A stretch of 64,000 nucleotides of DNA from Actinomadura craniellae (GTDB lineage: Bacteria; Actinomycetota; Actinomycetes; Streptosporangiales; Streptosporangiaceae). Shown piece after piece: positions 1-8,307 of the stretch (position 1 is the first letter of the stretch; the number at the start of each line of letters is the position of its first letter). The translations under genes and the position numbers were made by a program. The notes below the pieces were generated by a model. It was given only the letters and a program-made list of their open reading frames with translations. It did no database searches and had not been told where the DNA came from. The stretch is taken from the NCBI RefSeq assembly GCF_003289645.1, contig NZ_QLYX01000005.1:124001-188000 (forward strand), written 5' to 3'.

Positions 1-5
1 CCGGA

Positions 6-929
6 TCAGCGGGTGTGATGGAGGGGGCGGCCAGTGTCGTCGGTAGTGATCCAGATTCCGTCGCCGAGGGGTACGAGGTCGTAGGCGTGGCGGGAGGGGG
101 TGTCAAGAGTCCCCTTGATCTCTCCGGTGCGCGGGTCGACGAGGTGGTGGGTGTGCCATTCCTCCTCGTCCTCAGTCTCGCCGCCCGTCGTGACGACGGC
201 GGTCGTGAGGTCGAGGTAGCCGCCACTCCACTCCATGCGTGTCTCGTCGAGGTCGTGGCCGAAGGACTCCGCCGGGATGCGGACCGTCACCTCGCCGTCG
301 GGATAGGTGTGGAAGGCGACGTCCTCCTGGTCGTGACCAACGGTCATGAAGTGGCGGCCGTCGGGGGCCAGACCCATCAAGCACCGGTCAGCCCACGGAT
401 AGGCGGTCAGTTCGATGGTGTCCTGGACGAGCCGGCCGCGGTAGACCCGCGCGCCGTCCTGGCCCTCACCGACGTCGATCAGCATGTGCTCTCCGTCCGG
501 ATGGGCGAACTGGAACGCGCCGTGCCCGGCGCAGTCCAGTCCGGTTTCCGCGAGGACGTCGCCGGTCCCGGCGTCGATGGCGAGCCAGCGGTCTGGGACC
601 TGGTACATGCCTGCCATGGCGTCGGGCCGGTAGACCCACACCACGGTGCCGTCCGGGGAGAATGCGCATTTCGCCCAGGAGTTGTACGACCTTGTTCGGT
701 CGGGGGTGTAGTCGAGCCGCCACAGCGTCCGGCCGCCGCGGTCTATGCACACCGCCTCGTCGTCCGTCACGTACGTCGCACGGCTCAGGTCCGGTGCCGC
801 CGCGTGGCTGCGCGGCCTCACGCCCTCCGGCAGGGGGAAGGCGACGACGGTCTCAGTGGCGGCCGAGAAGTCGTGGACGTTCAGGGACCCGGGCACGGCA
901 TGGGTCACCAGCCGGGAGATCGCGGTCAT
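6..929 (-). CDS. Hypothetical protein, propeller-like
   Basis: I do not recognise a named family. The product is 307 residues from the ATG at 929 (MTAISRLV...); an in-frame GTG at 995 would add 22 residues of less protein-like sequence. No signal peptide or membrane segment is visible. Short strands followed by DG turns recur (FSPDGT, HPDGEH, APDGRH), which is the look of WD40/PQQ-like beta-propeller blades, so a soluble propeller fold is an inference only. The gene is divergent from the secreted polyesterase gene at 1228, with about 300 bases between them. Its stop codon lies at the window edge, so its downstream neighbour is unseen. Confidence 0.7.
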   Translation of the reverse strand: MTAISRLVTHAVPGSLNVHDFSAATETVVAFPLPEGVRPRSHAAAPDLSRATYVTDDEAVCIDRGGRTLWRLDYTPDRTRSYNSWAKCAFSPDGTVVWVYRPDAMAGMYQVPDRWLAIDAGTGDVLAETGLDCAGHGAFQFAHPDGEHMLIDVGEGQDGARVYRGRLVQDTIELTAYPWADRCLMGLAPDGRHFMTVGHDQEDVAFHTYPDGEVTVRIPAESFGHDLDETRMEWSGGYLDLTTAVVTTGGETEDEEEWHTHHLVDPRTGEIKGTLDTPSRHAYDLVPLGDGIWITTDDTGRPLHHTR

Positions 930-1110
930 GGCGCCCGAGACTAGTCCGCTGCCCTGACAGGTCCGGGATCTCGTGCCCGGCTGAGTCCCCGCCACCAGTG
1001 GGTTCGTCGCCGGACGGGGAGTGCGCCGTCGCGCGCCCCGGACATCTGGTCCGGCCGCACTATCGGGTGCGAAAGATTGCCGCAGGCCACGAAGTCACGC
1101 TCGCCGGGCC

Positions 1111-1128
1111 GCCCCACACTCGTGGGGC
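1111..1128. other. Small hairpin in divergent intergenic region
   Basis: GCCCCAC and GTGGGGC form a perfect 7-bp stem around a 4-base loop. It sits about 100 bases upstream of the polyesterase start, between two divergent genes. It may be a 5'-UTR structure or an operator. Nothing else recognisable is seen between 930 and 1227 apart from a purine-rich ribosome-binding region (GAGAGAGGAC) just before the start at 1228. Confidence 0.4.
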
Positions 1129-1227
1129 ACACCCACCCCCCTGATCAGGGGCCGGAAGCGGGCCTGCCGGCCGTTCCGCGCGCTCTCCGCCGCGGCGTTT
1201 CCGGTCCGAGAGAGGACGGCTCGGCCG

Positions 1228-2094
1228 ATGCGCAAGACGTTCAAGCTGATCCCGGCGGTCGTGGCCCTCGCCGCGGGCCTCGCCACCGCCCCCGTGGCCC
1301 AGGCCACCGCCGCCAGCCCCTACGCCAAGGGTCCGGACCCCACCGAGGCCAGCGTCACCGCCAGCCGCGGGCCGTTCGCCACGGCCACCACGTCGGTCCG
1401 CTCCTACAGCCACCCCGGCTTCAACAGCGGCACGATCTACTACCCGACCGACACCAGCCAGGGCACGTTCGGCGCCATCGCCGTGATCCCGGGCTTCCTG
1501 TCGCCCGAGTCGAGCGTGTCGTGGTACGGGCAGCGGCTCGCGTCCCAGGGCTTCGTGGTCATGACGCTGGAGACTTCCTCCGGCTTCGACCAGCCCGACC
1601 AGCGGGCCAACCAGTTGCTGGGCGCGCTGGACTACCTGACCACGAGCAGTTCGGTGCGCAGCCGGATCGACGTCAACCGGCTCGGCGTCATGGGCTGGTC
1701 CATGGGCGGCGGCGGGACGCTCCGCGCGGCCGAGCGCGGCACCGGCATCAAGGCCGCGATCCCGCTCGCCCCCTGGCACACCAACCAGAACTGGCGGTCC
1801 GTCCGCGTCCCGACGATGATCATCGGTGCGGACAACGACACCATCGCCGGCACCGGCGCGCACGCCGAGCCCTTCTACAACAACCTGACGGGCGCCCGGG
1901 ACCGGGCGTACCTGGAGCTCAACAATGCCGACCACTTCACGTTCACGTCGTCGAACACGACGATCGCGAAGTACAGCATCTCCTGGATGAAGCGGTTCCT
2001 CGACGACGACACCCGCTACGACCGCTTCCTGTGCCCCGCCCCGAGCCCGAGCAGCACCATCCAGGAGTACCGCAACTCCTGCCCGCACTCCTGA
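1228..2094 (+). CDS. Secreted cutinase / PET-hydrolase-family polyesterase
   Basis: Predicted extracellular alpha/beta hydrolase of 288 residues that cleaves ester bonds in polymers such as cutin or aliphatic/aromatic polyesters. A Sec signal peptide runs from MRKTFK to about residue 27 (APVAQATA). The mature part has the PYAKGPDPTE opening typical of actinomycete cutinases. Ser158 lies in GWSMGGG, Asp204 in GADNDT and His236 in NADHF; these form the expected catalytic triad. F90 and M159 supply the oxyanion site, W183 is the substrate clamp, and Cys269-Cys285 match the family's C-terminal disulfide. Length and order agree with Thermobifida cutinases and Ideonella PETase. Unusually, Trp157 precedes the nucleophile (PETase-like; His in thermophilic cutinases) while Phe237 follows the catalytic His (cutinase-like), and the second PETase disulfide is absent (Ala201/Thr238). 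The start was chosen by signal peptide and RBS. Confidence 0.93.
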   Translation: MRKTFKLIPAVVALAAGLATAPVAQATAASPYAKGPDPTEASVTASRGPFATATTSVRSYSHPGFNSGTIYYPTDTSQGTFGAIAVIPGFLSPESSVSWYGQRLASQGFVVMTLETSSGFDQPDQRANQLLGALDYLTTSSSVRSRIDVNRLGVMGWSMGGGGTLRAAERGTGIKAAIPLAPWHTNQNWRSVRVPTMIIGADNDTIAGTGAHAEPFYNNLTGARDRAYLELNNADHFTFTSSNTTIAKYSISWMKRFLDDDTRYDRFLCPAPSPSSTIQEYRNSCPHS

Positions 2095-2150
2095 CCGCAT
2101 GCCGTCGGCGGCCGTCCCGGACCGGGGACGGCCGCCTCCGGCACGCCCGC

Positions 2151-2415
2151 TCACGAGGCGCGGAAGGTACGGCGGTAGGCCGAAGGCGAGGTCTTCGTCG
2201 CGCGGGCGAAGTGGTGGCGGAAGGTCGCCGGGCTCTCGAAGCCGACGGCGGCGCCGACCCCCTCCACGGGCAGCGCACCCGATTCGAGCAGCGGCGGGCC
2301 GGCCATCATCCGCTGCGCGACGACCAATCGCAGCGGGCTCGTCCCCGTGCGGCGGGAGAAGTGCCGGACGAAGGTGCGCGGCGTCAGGTTCGCCTGCCGG
2401 GCGAGGTCGGCGCCG
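2151..2415 (-). pseudogene. Remnant of AraC-family regulator (C-terminal HTH only)
   Basis: In reverse frame this segment encodes ARQANLTPRTFVRHFSRR...VGFESPATFRHHF...SPSAYRRTFRAS and a stop. That is the DNA-binding double helix-turn-helix of a GlxA/FtrA-like AraC regulator. The N-terminal DJ-1/amidase-like domain is missing: upstream of about 2415 the frame runs into GC-rich sequence and then the 3' end of the lipoprotein gene at 2485. No start codon with an RBS is seen. It is best read as a truncated, non-functional relic left by a deletion between the polyesterase and lipoprotein genes. Confidence 0.8.
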
Positions 2416-2484
2416 GGGCGCCCGTCCGCTGGCCGGCCGACCCGCTGACCGTCCCCGCCCGACCCGCCGGCTGCGGCTGCGGTG

Positions 2485-3225
2485 TCACCCTCCCTGGGGG
2501 GTGACGATGTCGCCGGGGGACGGCAGCTGCGCCTGCACGGGCACGTCGTAGATGAAGTCGAGGCGTGACTTCGTGCGGGAGTCGATCATCCGCAGGGCCC
2601 GCGGCTCGCCCTGGGTCGCCACGTAGAGCGTGCCCTTCGTCCCGTCGACCAGGCCGATCACCGGCACACCCCCGATCGCCGCCGGCCGGCCCTTGGTGAG
2701 CCTGCCGCCCTCGGGCTTCAGCAGATCGGTGAAGGCCTCGCGCATGAGGGTCAGCGACCTGAAGTCGGCGAACGGCCCGGGCCTGCCGTCGAGCTTGACG
2801 TACTTGCCGGCCTGCGCCACCGCGCCCGGGTTGGCCACGCTCAGGAACTGCCGGTCGGCCGAGAAGTAGGCGTCGGCCCCGACCCTGACCAGGGTCATCT
2901 TCCCCAGGCCGGCTATCTTCACGGCGCCCGTCGCCGCCTGCTGGCTGATCCGCATGTCGATGGCCATCGCCCCGTCCGCGTCCTGAATGGTGCCCCGGAT
3001 ACGCACGGACGGCGCCGATATCGACGCCTTCGTGGCGGCGGCGAGGATCCGCGCCGCGGTCAGGTTCTCGACGCCGTTCGGCGTGGGCACCGGGGTCGCA
3101 GGAGCTGCCGGAGCCGTCGGGGCGGAGGAGGTGGGTGGGGCGATCGCCGCCGGCTGCTCCTCGGTCCCACATCCGGCGATCAGGGTCAACGTCAGAGGCA
3201 GAACTGCCAGGTGGGCACGGCGCAT
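2485..3225 (-). CDS. Lipoprotein, LppX/LprG-like
   Basis: 246-residue exported lipoprotein. The N-terminus MRRAHLAVLPLTLTLIAGC ends in a lipobox with Cys19 as the lipidation site. A Pro/Ala/Thr-rich linker (about 22-50) follows, then a domain of roughly 190 residues with alternating strands (VRIRGTIQDADGAMAIDMRIS, MTLVRVGADAYFS, YVKLDGRPG) in the style of the LppX_LprAFG fold. In mycobacteria that family carries lipids between the plasma and outer membranes; the role here is inferred from fold resemblance only. It is divergent from the RNA helicase gene, separated by about 320 bases. Confidence 0.8.
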   Translation of the reverse strand: MRRAHLAVLPLTLTLIAGCGTEEQPAAIAPPTSSAPTAPAAPATPVPTPNGVENLTAARILAAATKASISAPSVRIRGTIQDADGAMAIDMRISQQAATGAVKIAGLGKMTLVRVGADAYFSADRQFLSVANPGAVAQAGKYVKLDGRPGPFADFRSLTLMREAFTDLLKPEGGRLTKGRPAAIGGVPVIGLVDGTKGTLYVATQGEPRALRMIDSRTKSRLDFIYDVPVQAQLPSPGDIVTPQGG

Positions 3226-3542
3226 GGCGGGATCCTTCTCCCTAGGTGATCAAGATCCCCGGAGGGTACAGACAAGCCCCGACATTCCGCCGGGAATTTC
3301 ACCATCCGTTGAGAATTTCGCTGTCCGTCGACAACGGATCGGACATCGTTCGGACACGGATGAGACCAGCGCCACCCTGTTCCCGGAGGACCAAGATCTC
3401 CCCTCGGGCATAAGCACACGGGGCGGCGACGTTAGACTGAAGCAATCAACTATGACGCTGTGATGCGTCTGGCTCGTCCTTGTAGCCCACGGATCCCGAA
3501 GTGGTGCCTCCCGAGACGTGCCCCCCTCTCGGAAGGTAATAC
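3226..3542. promoter_or_regulatory. Divergent intergenic region / helicase 5' leader
   Basis: 317 bases without a gene. ATCCGTTG (3304-3311) and CAACGGAT (3332-3339) form an inverted repeat, and GAATTTC occurs twice nearby. TAGACT at 3433-3438 is a reasonable -10 for the helicase gene and would leave a 5' UTR of about 100 nt, which is common for cold-shock-type DEAD-box helicases. The helicase starts at GTG 3543, preceded by GGAAGGTAAT. Confidence 0.45.
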
Positions 3543-5048
3543 GTGTCAGACACGCCCACGTTCGCTGAGCTCGGCCTGCCCGTCGAGCTCGTATCCGCCC
3601 TCGCCCGCCAGGGCATCGAGTCCCCCTTCCCGATCCAGGAAGCGTGCATTCCGGACGTCCTGGCCGGCCGGGACGTGCTGGGCCGGGGCAAGACCGGCTC
3701 CGGCAAGACCCTCGCCTTCGGGCTGCCGATGCTGGCCCGGCTGGCCGGCCGCCGCGCCGCCCCCAAGCGCCCGCGCGGCCTGATCCTGGTCCCCACCCGC
3801 GAGCTCGCCATGCAGGTGCAGACCAACCTCGAACCGCTGGGCCGCACCCTCGGCCTGCGGTTCAAGACCGTCATCGGGCAGACCTCGATGCCCAAGCAGA
3901 TCGACGCGCTGCGCCGCGGCGTCGAGGTGCTGGTCGCCACCCCGGGACGGCTCAAGGACCTGATGCGGCAGGGCGCCTGCGACCTCGGCGACGTCGAGAT
4001 CGTGGTGCTCGACGAGGCCGACCACATGGCCGACATGGGCTTCCTGCCCGATGTGACCGACATCCTCGACCAGGCCCGGCCGGGCGGGCAGCGACTGCTG
4101 TTCTCGGCCACCCTGGACCACGACGTCGACGTCCTCGTCCGGCGCTACCTGCAGGAGCCGGTCACGCACGCCATCGGCCCGGTCGACGAGCCGGTCGCCA
4201 CCATGGACCACCACCTGCTGCTGGTCGCGCCCAAGGAGAAGGCCCCCGTCACCGCCGAGATCGCCGGACGTGACGGCCGGACGATCCTGTTCGCCCGCAC
4301 CAAGCACGGCGCCGACCGGGTCGCCAAGCAGCTCACCCGGGTCGGGGTGCGCGCCGCGGCACTGCACGGCGGGATGAGCCAGAGCCTGCGCACCCGGACG
4401 CTCGCCGAGTTCCGCGAGGGCTCGCTGGGCGTCCTGGTCGCCACGGACGTCGCCGCCCGCGGCATCCACGTCGACGACGTCTCCCTGGTCGTGCACATCG
4501 ACCCGCCGACCGACCACAAGGACTACATGCACCGCGCCGGGCGGACGGCCCGGGCGGGCGAGCGCGGCACGGTCGTCACGCTCGTGCTGCCGCACCAGGT
4601 GCGCTCCACCGCGGCGATGACCCGCCGGGCGGGCGTCGAGGCGGTCCGCACCAAGGTGATGGCCGGTGACGAGCAGCTGGTCAGGCTCACCGGGGCCAAG
4701 ACGCCCAGCGGCGAGCCGATCACCGAGCCGATCATCCCGCCGACGCCCAAGCGCTCCGGCCGGCCCGGTGGCCGTTCCGGTGGCCGGCCGGGCGGCCCCC
4801 GCCGGGGCGGCGGCAAGGGCTGGGGCGGCGAGCGCCGCGGCGGTTCCCACGACGGCGAGCGCGGGTCCTACCGCGGTGAGCGCGGCTCCCACGACGGCGG
4901 CGACCGGCCCGCGCACGGGACCGGCGAGCGCCGCGGCTCGTGGGGCGGCGGCCAGGGCGACGGCGAGCACCGCCCGTACAAGCCCCGCCGCCAGGGCGGC
5001 CAGCGCGGCGGCGACCGCCGCCAGCCCCGCCCCGCGGGCCGCGGCTGA
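3543..5048 (+). CDS. DEAD-box ATP-dependent RNA helicase
   Basis: 501-residue cytoplasmic RNA helicase that unwinds RNA duplexes using ATP; such enzymes act in ribosome assembly, mRNA decay and cold adaptation. All core motifs are visible: Q motif near FPIQEACIP, Walker A GKTGSGKT (49-56), PTRELAMQV, the DEAD box at 157-160 followed by HMADMGF, SAT at 188-190, and HRAGRTARAG in the second RecA domain. After about residue 395 the chain becomes a disordered tail rich in Gly, Arg and Ser (repeated GGRSGG, GERRGG, RGERGS), an RGG-like RNA-binding extension seen in many actinobacterial homologues. The start is GTG with an upstream GGAAGG. Confidence 0.95.
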   Translation: MSDTPTFAELGLPVELVSALARQGIESPFPIQEACIPDVLAGRDVLGRGKTGSGKTLAFGLPMLARLAGRRAAPKRPRGLILVPTRELAMQVQTNLEPLGRTLGLRFKTVIGQTSMPKQIDALRRGVEVLVATPGRLKDLMRQGACDLGDVEIVVLDEADHMADMGFLPDVTDILDQARPGGQRLLFSATLDHDVDVLVRRYLQEPVTHAIGPVDEPVATMDHHLLLVAPKEKAPVTAEIAGRDGRTILFARTKHGADRVAKQLTRVGVRAAALHGGMSQSLRTRTLAEFREGSLGVLVATDVAARGIHVDDVSLVVHIDPPTDHKDYMHRAGRTARAGERGTVVTLVLPHQVRSTAAMTRRAGVEAVRTKVMAGDEQLVRLTGAKTPSGEPITEPIIPPTPKRSGRPGGRSGGRPGGPRRGGGKGWGGERRGGSHDGERGSYRGERGSHDGGDRPAHGTGERRGSWGGGQGDGEHRPYKPRRQGGQRGGDRRQPRPAGRG

Positions 5049-5104
5049 CGAACCCGCACCGGGGCGGCGGCGCACCACACCGCCGCCCCACCCACCACAC
5101 CGCC

Positions 5105-5275
5105 CCTGAAGGACCACCTGCCGGAGGCGGCGCAAAGCACGGCTGATCCTTCAGCTTCCAGGGCGCCATGGCGCCTCGGATCCTGAAGGATCACCTGATG
5201 AGAGCGCATACGGCCGTGATCCTTCAGCATTCGGGGCGCCATAGCGCACTCAAAGCTGAAGGATCAGCCGTGCTT
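5105..5275. repeat. Nested inverted-repeat cluster (TGATCCTTCAG motif)
   Basis: Between the convergent helicase and acetyltransferase genes. A perfect 23-bp inverted repeat has arms 5135-5157 and 5253-5275 (starting AAGCACGGCTGATCC). Inside it the 11-mer TGATCCTTCAG occurs four times in alternating orientation (5144-5154, 5183-5193 reverse, 5217-5227, 5256-5266 reverse), and a degenerate copy lies at 5105-5115. The palindrome GGCGCCATGGCGCC is at 5162-5175, with a decayed version near 5235. The array can fold as one long or two shorter hairpins. It may be a bidirectional terminator, a REP-like element or a protein-binding array. Confidence 0.85.
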
Positions 5276-5338
5276 CGCCTTCGGCGTGTGCTGAGGGCGT
5301 GAGTTCGGCTTGGGGGTTCCGTTGGGCGAGGGGAAGTC

Positions 5339-6091
5339 TCAGCCGGCCTGTTCGCGCATCTTGTCTTGGAGGATCTGAAGGCCCTCCAGGCCGCTGACGG
5401 AGAGCCGGGCCAGTTCGTCCAGCGAGACCAGTGGGGGGCGGCCGCGCAGCGGGGGCTGCCAGCCCTCCTCCGGGTCGTAGCTACGGACGACCTTGGCCGG
5501 CACTCCGGCTATCACGCAGTTGTCGGGGAACTCGCCGCGGACCACCGCGCCGCCCGCCACCGCGACGTTCTTGCCCAGCCGGGTGCCGGGCAGGACGATC
5601 GCCTGGGTGCCGATCCAGCAGCCGTCACCGATCACCACCGGCTGGTTCTCCGGCCACTGCCGGCCGATCGGCATGTGGATGTCGCCGTAGCTGTGGTTCT
5701 GGTCGGTGATGTAGACGTTCGGCCCGGTGAAGACGTCGTCGCCGATCGAGATGGACTGGTGGCCGACGATGTGGGTGCCGCGCCCGATCGAGCAACTGCG
5801 GCCGATCGTCACGATCACGTCGGGCCCCAGGTCGAGGCCGGGCACGAAGCCCGCCGAGATCGTGACGTGCGTGCCGATCAGCGTGTGGTCCCCAATGGAG
5901 ATCCACGGCTCGCCGTACAGCGCCCCGGACGGGAATCCGATGCATGCGCCCTCACCGAGGTAGGCGAACCGGCGCCGGCCGGGCGTGGCGGGGGTGATCT
6001 CGCCGTGCCGTTGGATCTGCTCCCAGCAGCGGTGCACGAGGGAGTGCAGCCCGCGGCGGATCCGACCGGTCAGCGCGTCCTTCAGCGACAT
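5339..6091 (-). CDS. Hexapeptide-repeat O-acetyltransferase
   Basis: 250-residue acyltransferase with a left-handed beta-helix, probably transferring acetyl from acetyl-CoA to a sugar or polysaccharide hydroxyl in the cytoplasm. Repeated [LIV]-G-x-x-x-x turns run from about residue 60 to 180 (ISIGDHTLIGTHVTIS, VIVTIGRSCSIGRGTHIV, ISIGDDVFTG, VVIGDGCWIGTQAIVLPGTRLGKNVAVAGGAVV). NHSYG carries the usual catalytic His of the maltose/galactoside acetyltransferase group. A C-terminal helix follows. The ATG at 6091 (MSLKDALTG) is preferred over an upstream in-frame start at 6175 because the extra residues look non-coding. The exact acceptor cannot be told from sequence. Confidence 0.88.
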   Translation of the reverse strand: MSLKDALTGRIRRGLHSLVHRCWEQIQRHGEITPATPGRRRFAYLGEGACIGFPSGALYGEPWISIGDHTLIGTHVTISAGFVPGLDLGPDVIVTIGRSCSIGRGTHIVGHQSISIGDDVFTGPNVYITDQNHSYGDIHMPIGRQWPENQPVVIGDGCWIGTQAIVLPGTRLGKNVAVAGGAVVRGEFPDNCVIAGVPAKVVRSYDPEEGWQPPLRGRPPLVSLDELARLSVSGLEGLQILQDKMREQAG

Positions 6092-6190
6092 GGCGCACAC
6101 GTTACCTGTTAGTAGCCTGGGCGCGACGTCCGATCCCGGACATATCGGAGTGCCCGGCGCCGTAGCGCCGGGCACTCCGATGGTCGTCGG

Positions 6191-6646
6191 TTAAGGGGCG
6201 TCCACCCGCTCGGCATCCGCCGGCGTGGGTTCCCGCAACGACTCGATCACATCGTCCTGCGCGGCGTGCCGGCCGGGACGGCGGCTGGCCATGGCCCCCA
6301 CCGCACCGACCGCCGCCATGGCGGCCATCGCCATCATGGCGTTGCGGCCGGGCCGCCGGGAGCGCCTGGCGGGCTCGATCCGCCGGCCGGTGTTGGAAAG
6401 GAAGGAACCGACCCGCGGGCCGAGATCCGATTCCACGTACCGCCCGGCCCGTTGCAGCCGCGGGGCGCTCCACCCCCGGGCGACCATCACCCGGTCGGCG
6501 GTGACCGTACGCGCCTGCTGCGCTGCCGGAACGACCCGTCCGGTCACTTGCGACATACCATTGTGGTACGTCTCCTGGACGCGACCGAGCCGCGGCGTCC
6601 GAACGTTCATCCGCGGCCTACGACGGAACTTGATCACTAGGGACAC
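6191..6646 (-). CDS. Conserved actinobacterial protein (DUF5324-like position)
   Basis: 151-residue basic protein. The GTG at 6646 is chosen because GGAGG precedes it by 5 bases; an internal ATG at 6610 lacks this. It contains Arg/Val-rich amphipathic stretches, a short Ala/Met-rich hydrophobic segment (NAMMAMAAMAAVGAVGAMA, about 107-125) that could be membrane-associated, and an acidic tail. No catalytic motif is visible. Its place next to ppiA and the rhomboid gene matches the position of DUF5324-type proteins in Streptomyces; the family assignment is tentative. Confidence 0.65.
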   Translation of the reverse strand: MSLVIKFRRRPRMNVRTPRLGRVQETYHNGMSQVTGRVVPAAQQARTVTADRVMVARGWSAPRLQRAGRYVESDLGPRVGSFLSNTGRRIEPARRSRRPGRNAMMAMAAMAAVGAVGAMASRRPGRHAAQDDVIESLREPTPADAERVDAP

Positions 6647-6818
6647 GCTAACCTCCCTGTCTGCGAGGTCCTGCCTGCACCCTTCCCTGCGGGTGAACCG
6701 TAAACCCGGGTCCATGGGAGTATGCGGTACCCCTACGGTGGGCAGGAGATGACCCCGACGGCGCGTCGGCCCGACCCTGGCCGGCACGCGACCATCGATT
6801 TCGAGGAGGCGGCCCTTC

Positions 6819-7343
6819 GTGGCTGAACAGCTCATCGCAACCCTGAACACCACTCTGGGCACGGTCGTGATCCGGCTCTTCCCGGAGCAGGCGCCCAAGA
6901 CGGTCGAGAACTTCGTGACCCTCGCCGAGGGCTCCCGGACCTGGCTCGACCCGCGCACCGGGCAGAAGTCCAACGACCCGCTGTACAACGGCACGATCTT
7001 CCACCGGGTGATCAGCAACTTCATGATCCAGGGCGGTGACCCGCTGGGCACCGGCACCGGCGGCCCCGGCTACGACTTCGAGGACGAGTTCGGGTCGGGC
7101 CTGCGATTCGACCGGCCGTACCTGCTGGCCATGGCGAACGCCGGGCCGAACACCAACGGCTCGCAGTTCTTCATCACCGTCGACCCGCAGCCGCACCTGA
7201 ACAACCGGCACACCATCTTCGGCGAGGTCGTCGAGGGCGCCGACGTCGTCGACCGGATCTCCAAGGCGCCGACCGACATGCGCAACCGGCCGACCACCGA
7301 CATCGTCGTGGAATCGGTGACGATCGAGCGGCGCCAGTCGTAA
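6819..7343 (+). CDS. ppiA: Cyclophilin-type peptidyl-prolyl isomerase
   Basis: 174-residue cytoplasmic PPIase accelerating cis-trans isomerisation of prolyl bonds during folding. A complete cyclophilin domain is seen: FHRVISNFMIQGGDP carries the catalytic Arg region, followed by GPNTNGSQFFIT and HTIFGEVVEG, which line the substrate groove. GTG start at 6819 with GAGGAGG upstream. The next gene (rhomboid) starts 8 bases after the stop, so the two are probably co-transcribed. This ppiA position near crgA is conserved from mycobacteria (Rv0009) to Streptomyces. Confidence 0.96.
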   Translation: MAEQLIATLNTTLGTVVIRLFPEQAPKTVENFVTLAEGSRTWLDPRTGQKSNDPLYNGTIFHRVISNFMIQGGDPLGTGTGGPGYDFEDEFGSGLRFDRPYLLAMANAGPNTNGSQFFITVDPQPHLNNRHTIFGEVVEGADVVDRISKAPTDMRNRPTTDIVVESVTIERRQS

Positions 7344-7350
7344 TACGGAT

Positions 7351-8262
7351 GTGAGCGCACAACCGCAGCAGCCCCCCGCCTGTCACTGGCATCCGGACCG
7401 CGAGACCTACGTCCGGTGCACCCGGTGCGACCGTCACATGTGCCCCGAATGCATGCGTGACGCGGCCGTCGGTCACCAGTGCCACGAGTGCGTCCGCGAG
7501 GGCAACAAGACCGTGCGGCAGCCCCGCACGATTTTCGGCGGCCGGGTCTCCGCAACCCCGGTCGTCACCTTCACCCTGATCGCCGCGAACGTGCTGGCGT
7601 ATCTCGCCGAGATCGCCGACCCCGCGGTGGTCGACCGGTTCCAGATGGTCGGTCAGGCGCTGCTGGCGCGCAACGGGAACATGTACGTGTCGGACGGCAC
7701 GCCCGTTCCCGGGATGGAACTCGTGGGGGTGGCCAACGGCGAGCCGTACCGGCTGCTCACCTCGGCGTTCCTGCACGCGCCGCCGGGCAGCGGGTTCGGG
7801 GTGGGACACATCCTGTTCAACATGTGGGCGCTGTGGATGATCGGCCCGCAGCTGGAGCAGGTGCTGGGCCGCGCCAGGTTCACCGCGCTGTACCTGCTGT
7901 CGGCGCTGGGCGGGTCGGTACTGCTCTACCTGATCGACCCGAGCCAGCCCGCGGTGGGCGCCTCGGGAGCGATCTTCGGGCTGTTCGGTGCGTTCTTCGT
8001 GATCGGCCGCAAGCTCGGCGCCCCCACCGGCGGAATCACGTTCCTGCTGGTGATCAACTTGGTGATCACTTTTGCCGTTCCGGGCATCTCCTGGCAGGGA
8101 CACCTGGGCGGGCTGGTCGTGGGAGCGCTGCTCGCAACGGCGTACGCCTACGCGCCCGCCCGGCAGCGCTCGATGGTGCACGGTGCGGCGATCGGCAGCG
8201 CCCTGGTGGTGCTGGTGGCGCTGGTGGCCGCACAGACGGTCCAGCTCACCGCGCTCGGTTGA
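7351..8262 (+). CDS. Rhomboid-family intramembrane serine protease
   Basis: 303-residue membrane protease that cuts transmembrane substrates. The first ~50 residues hold a Cys/His cluster (C11, H14, C23, C26, C31, C34, H42, C44, C47) resembling a B-box-type zinc-binding module. Six membrane helices follow. Catalytic Ser205 lies in GASGAIFG and His251 in QGHLGG; His153 and Asn157 in GHILFNMW form the oxyanion side. These positions are those of active rhomboids. Co-directional with ppiA (7-base gap) and convergent with crgA. Confidence 0.93.
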   Translation: MSAQPQQPPACHWHPDRETYVRCTRCDRHMCPECMRDAAVGHQCHECVREGNKTVRQPRTIFGGRVSATPVVTFTLIAANVLAYLAEIADPAVVDRFQMVGQALLARNGNMYVSDGTPVPGMELVGVANGEPYRLLTSAFLHAPPGSGFGVGHILFNMWALWMIGPQLEQVLGRARFTALYLLSALGGSVLLYLIDPSQPAVGASGAIFGLFGAFFVIGRKLGAPTGGITFLLVINLVITFAVPGISWQGHLGGLVVGALLATAYAYAPARQRSMVHGAAIGSALVVLVALVAAQTVQLTALG

Positions 8263-8268
8263 CGGTCA

Positions 8269-8300
8269 GGGTGTCCCCGCTCATCCGGGCGGGGACACCC
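8269..8300 (+). terminator. Hairpin terminator after rhomboid gene
   Basis: GGGTGTCCCCGC (8269-8280) and GCGGGGACACCC (8289-8300) make a perfect 12-bp stem with an 8-base loop six bases after the stop codon. There is no U-tract, as is common in high-GC actinobacteria. It may serve both convergent genes. Confidence 0.8.
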
Positions 8301-8307
8301 GGCCGGT

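Noticed and set aside
1060-2154. Long reverse frame opposite the polyesterase gene
   Set aside because: Its product is Arg/Gly/Val-rich without recognisable motifs and mirrors the codon pattern of the real plus-strand gene; a normal shadow in high-GC DNA.
3546-5135. 529-codon reverse frame opposite the RNA helicase
   Set aside because: Low-complexity Ala/Gly/Val protein with no domain; the helicase on the other strand has all family motifs.
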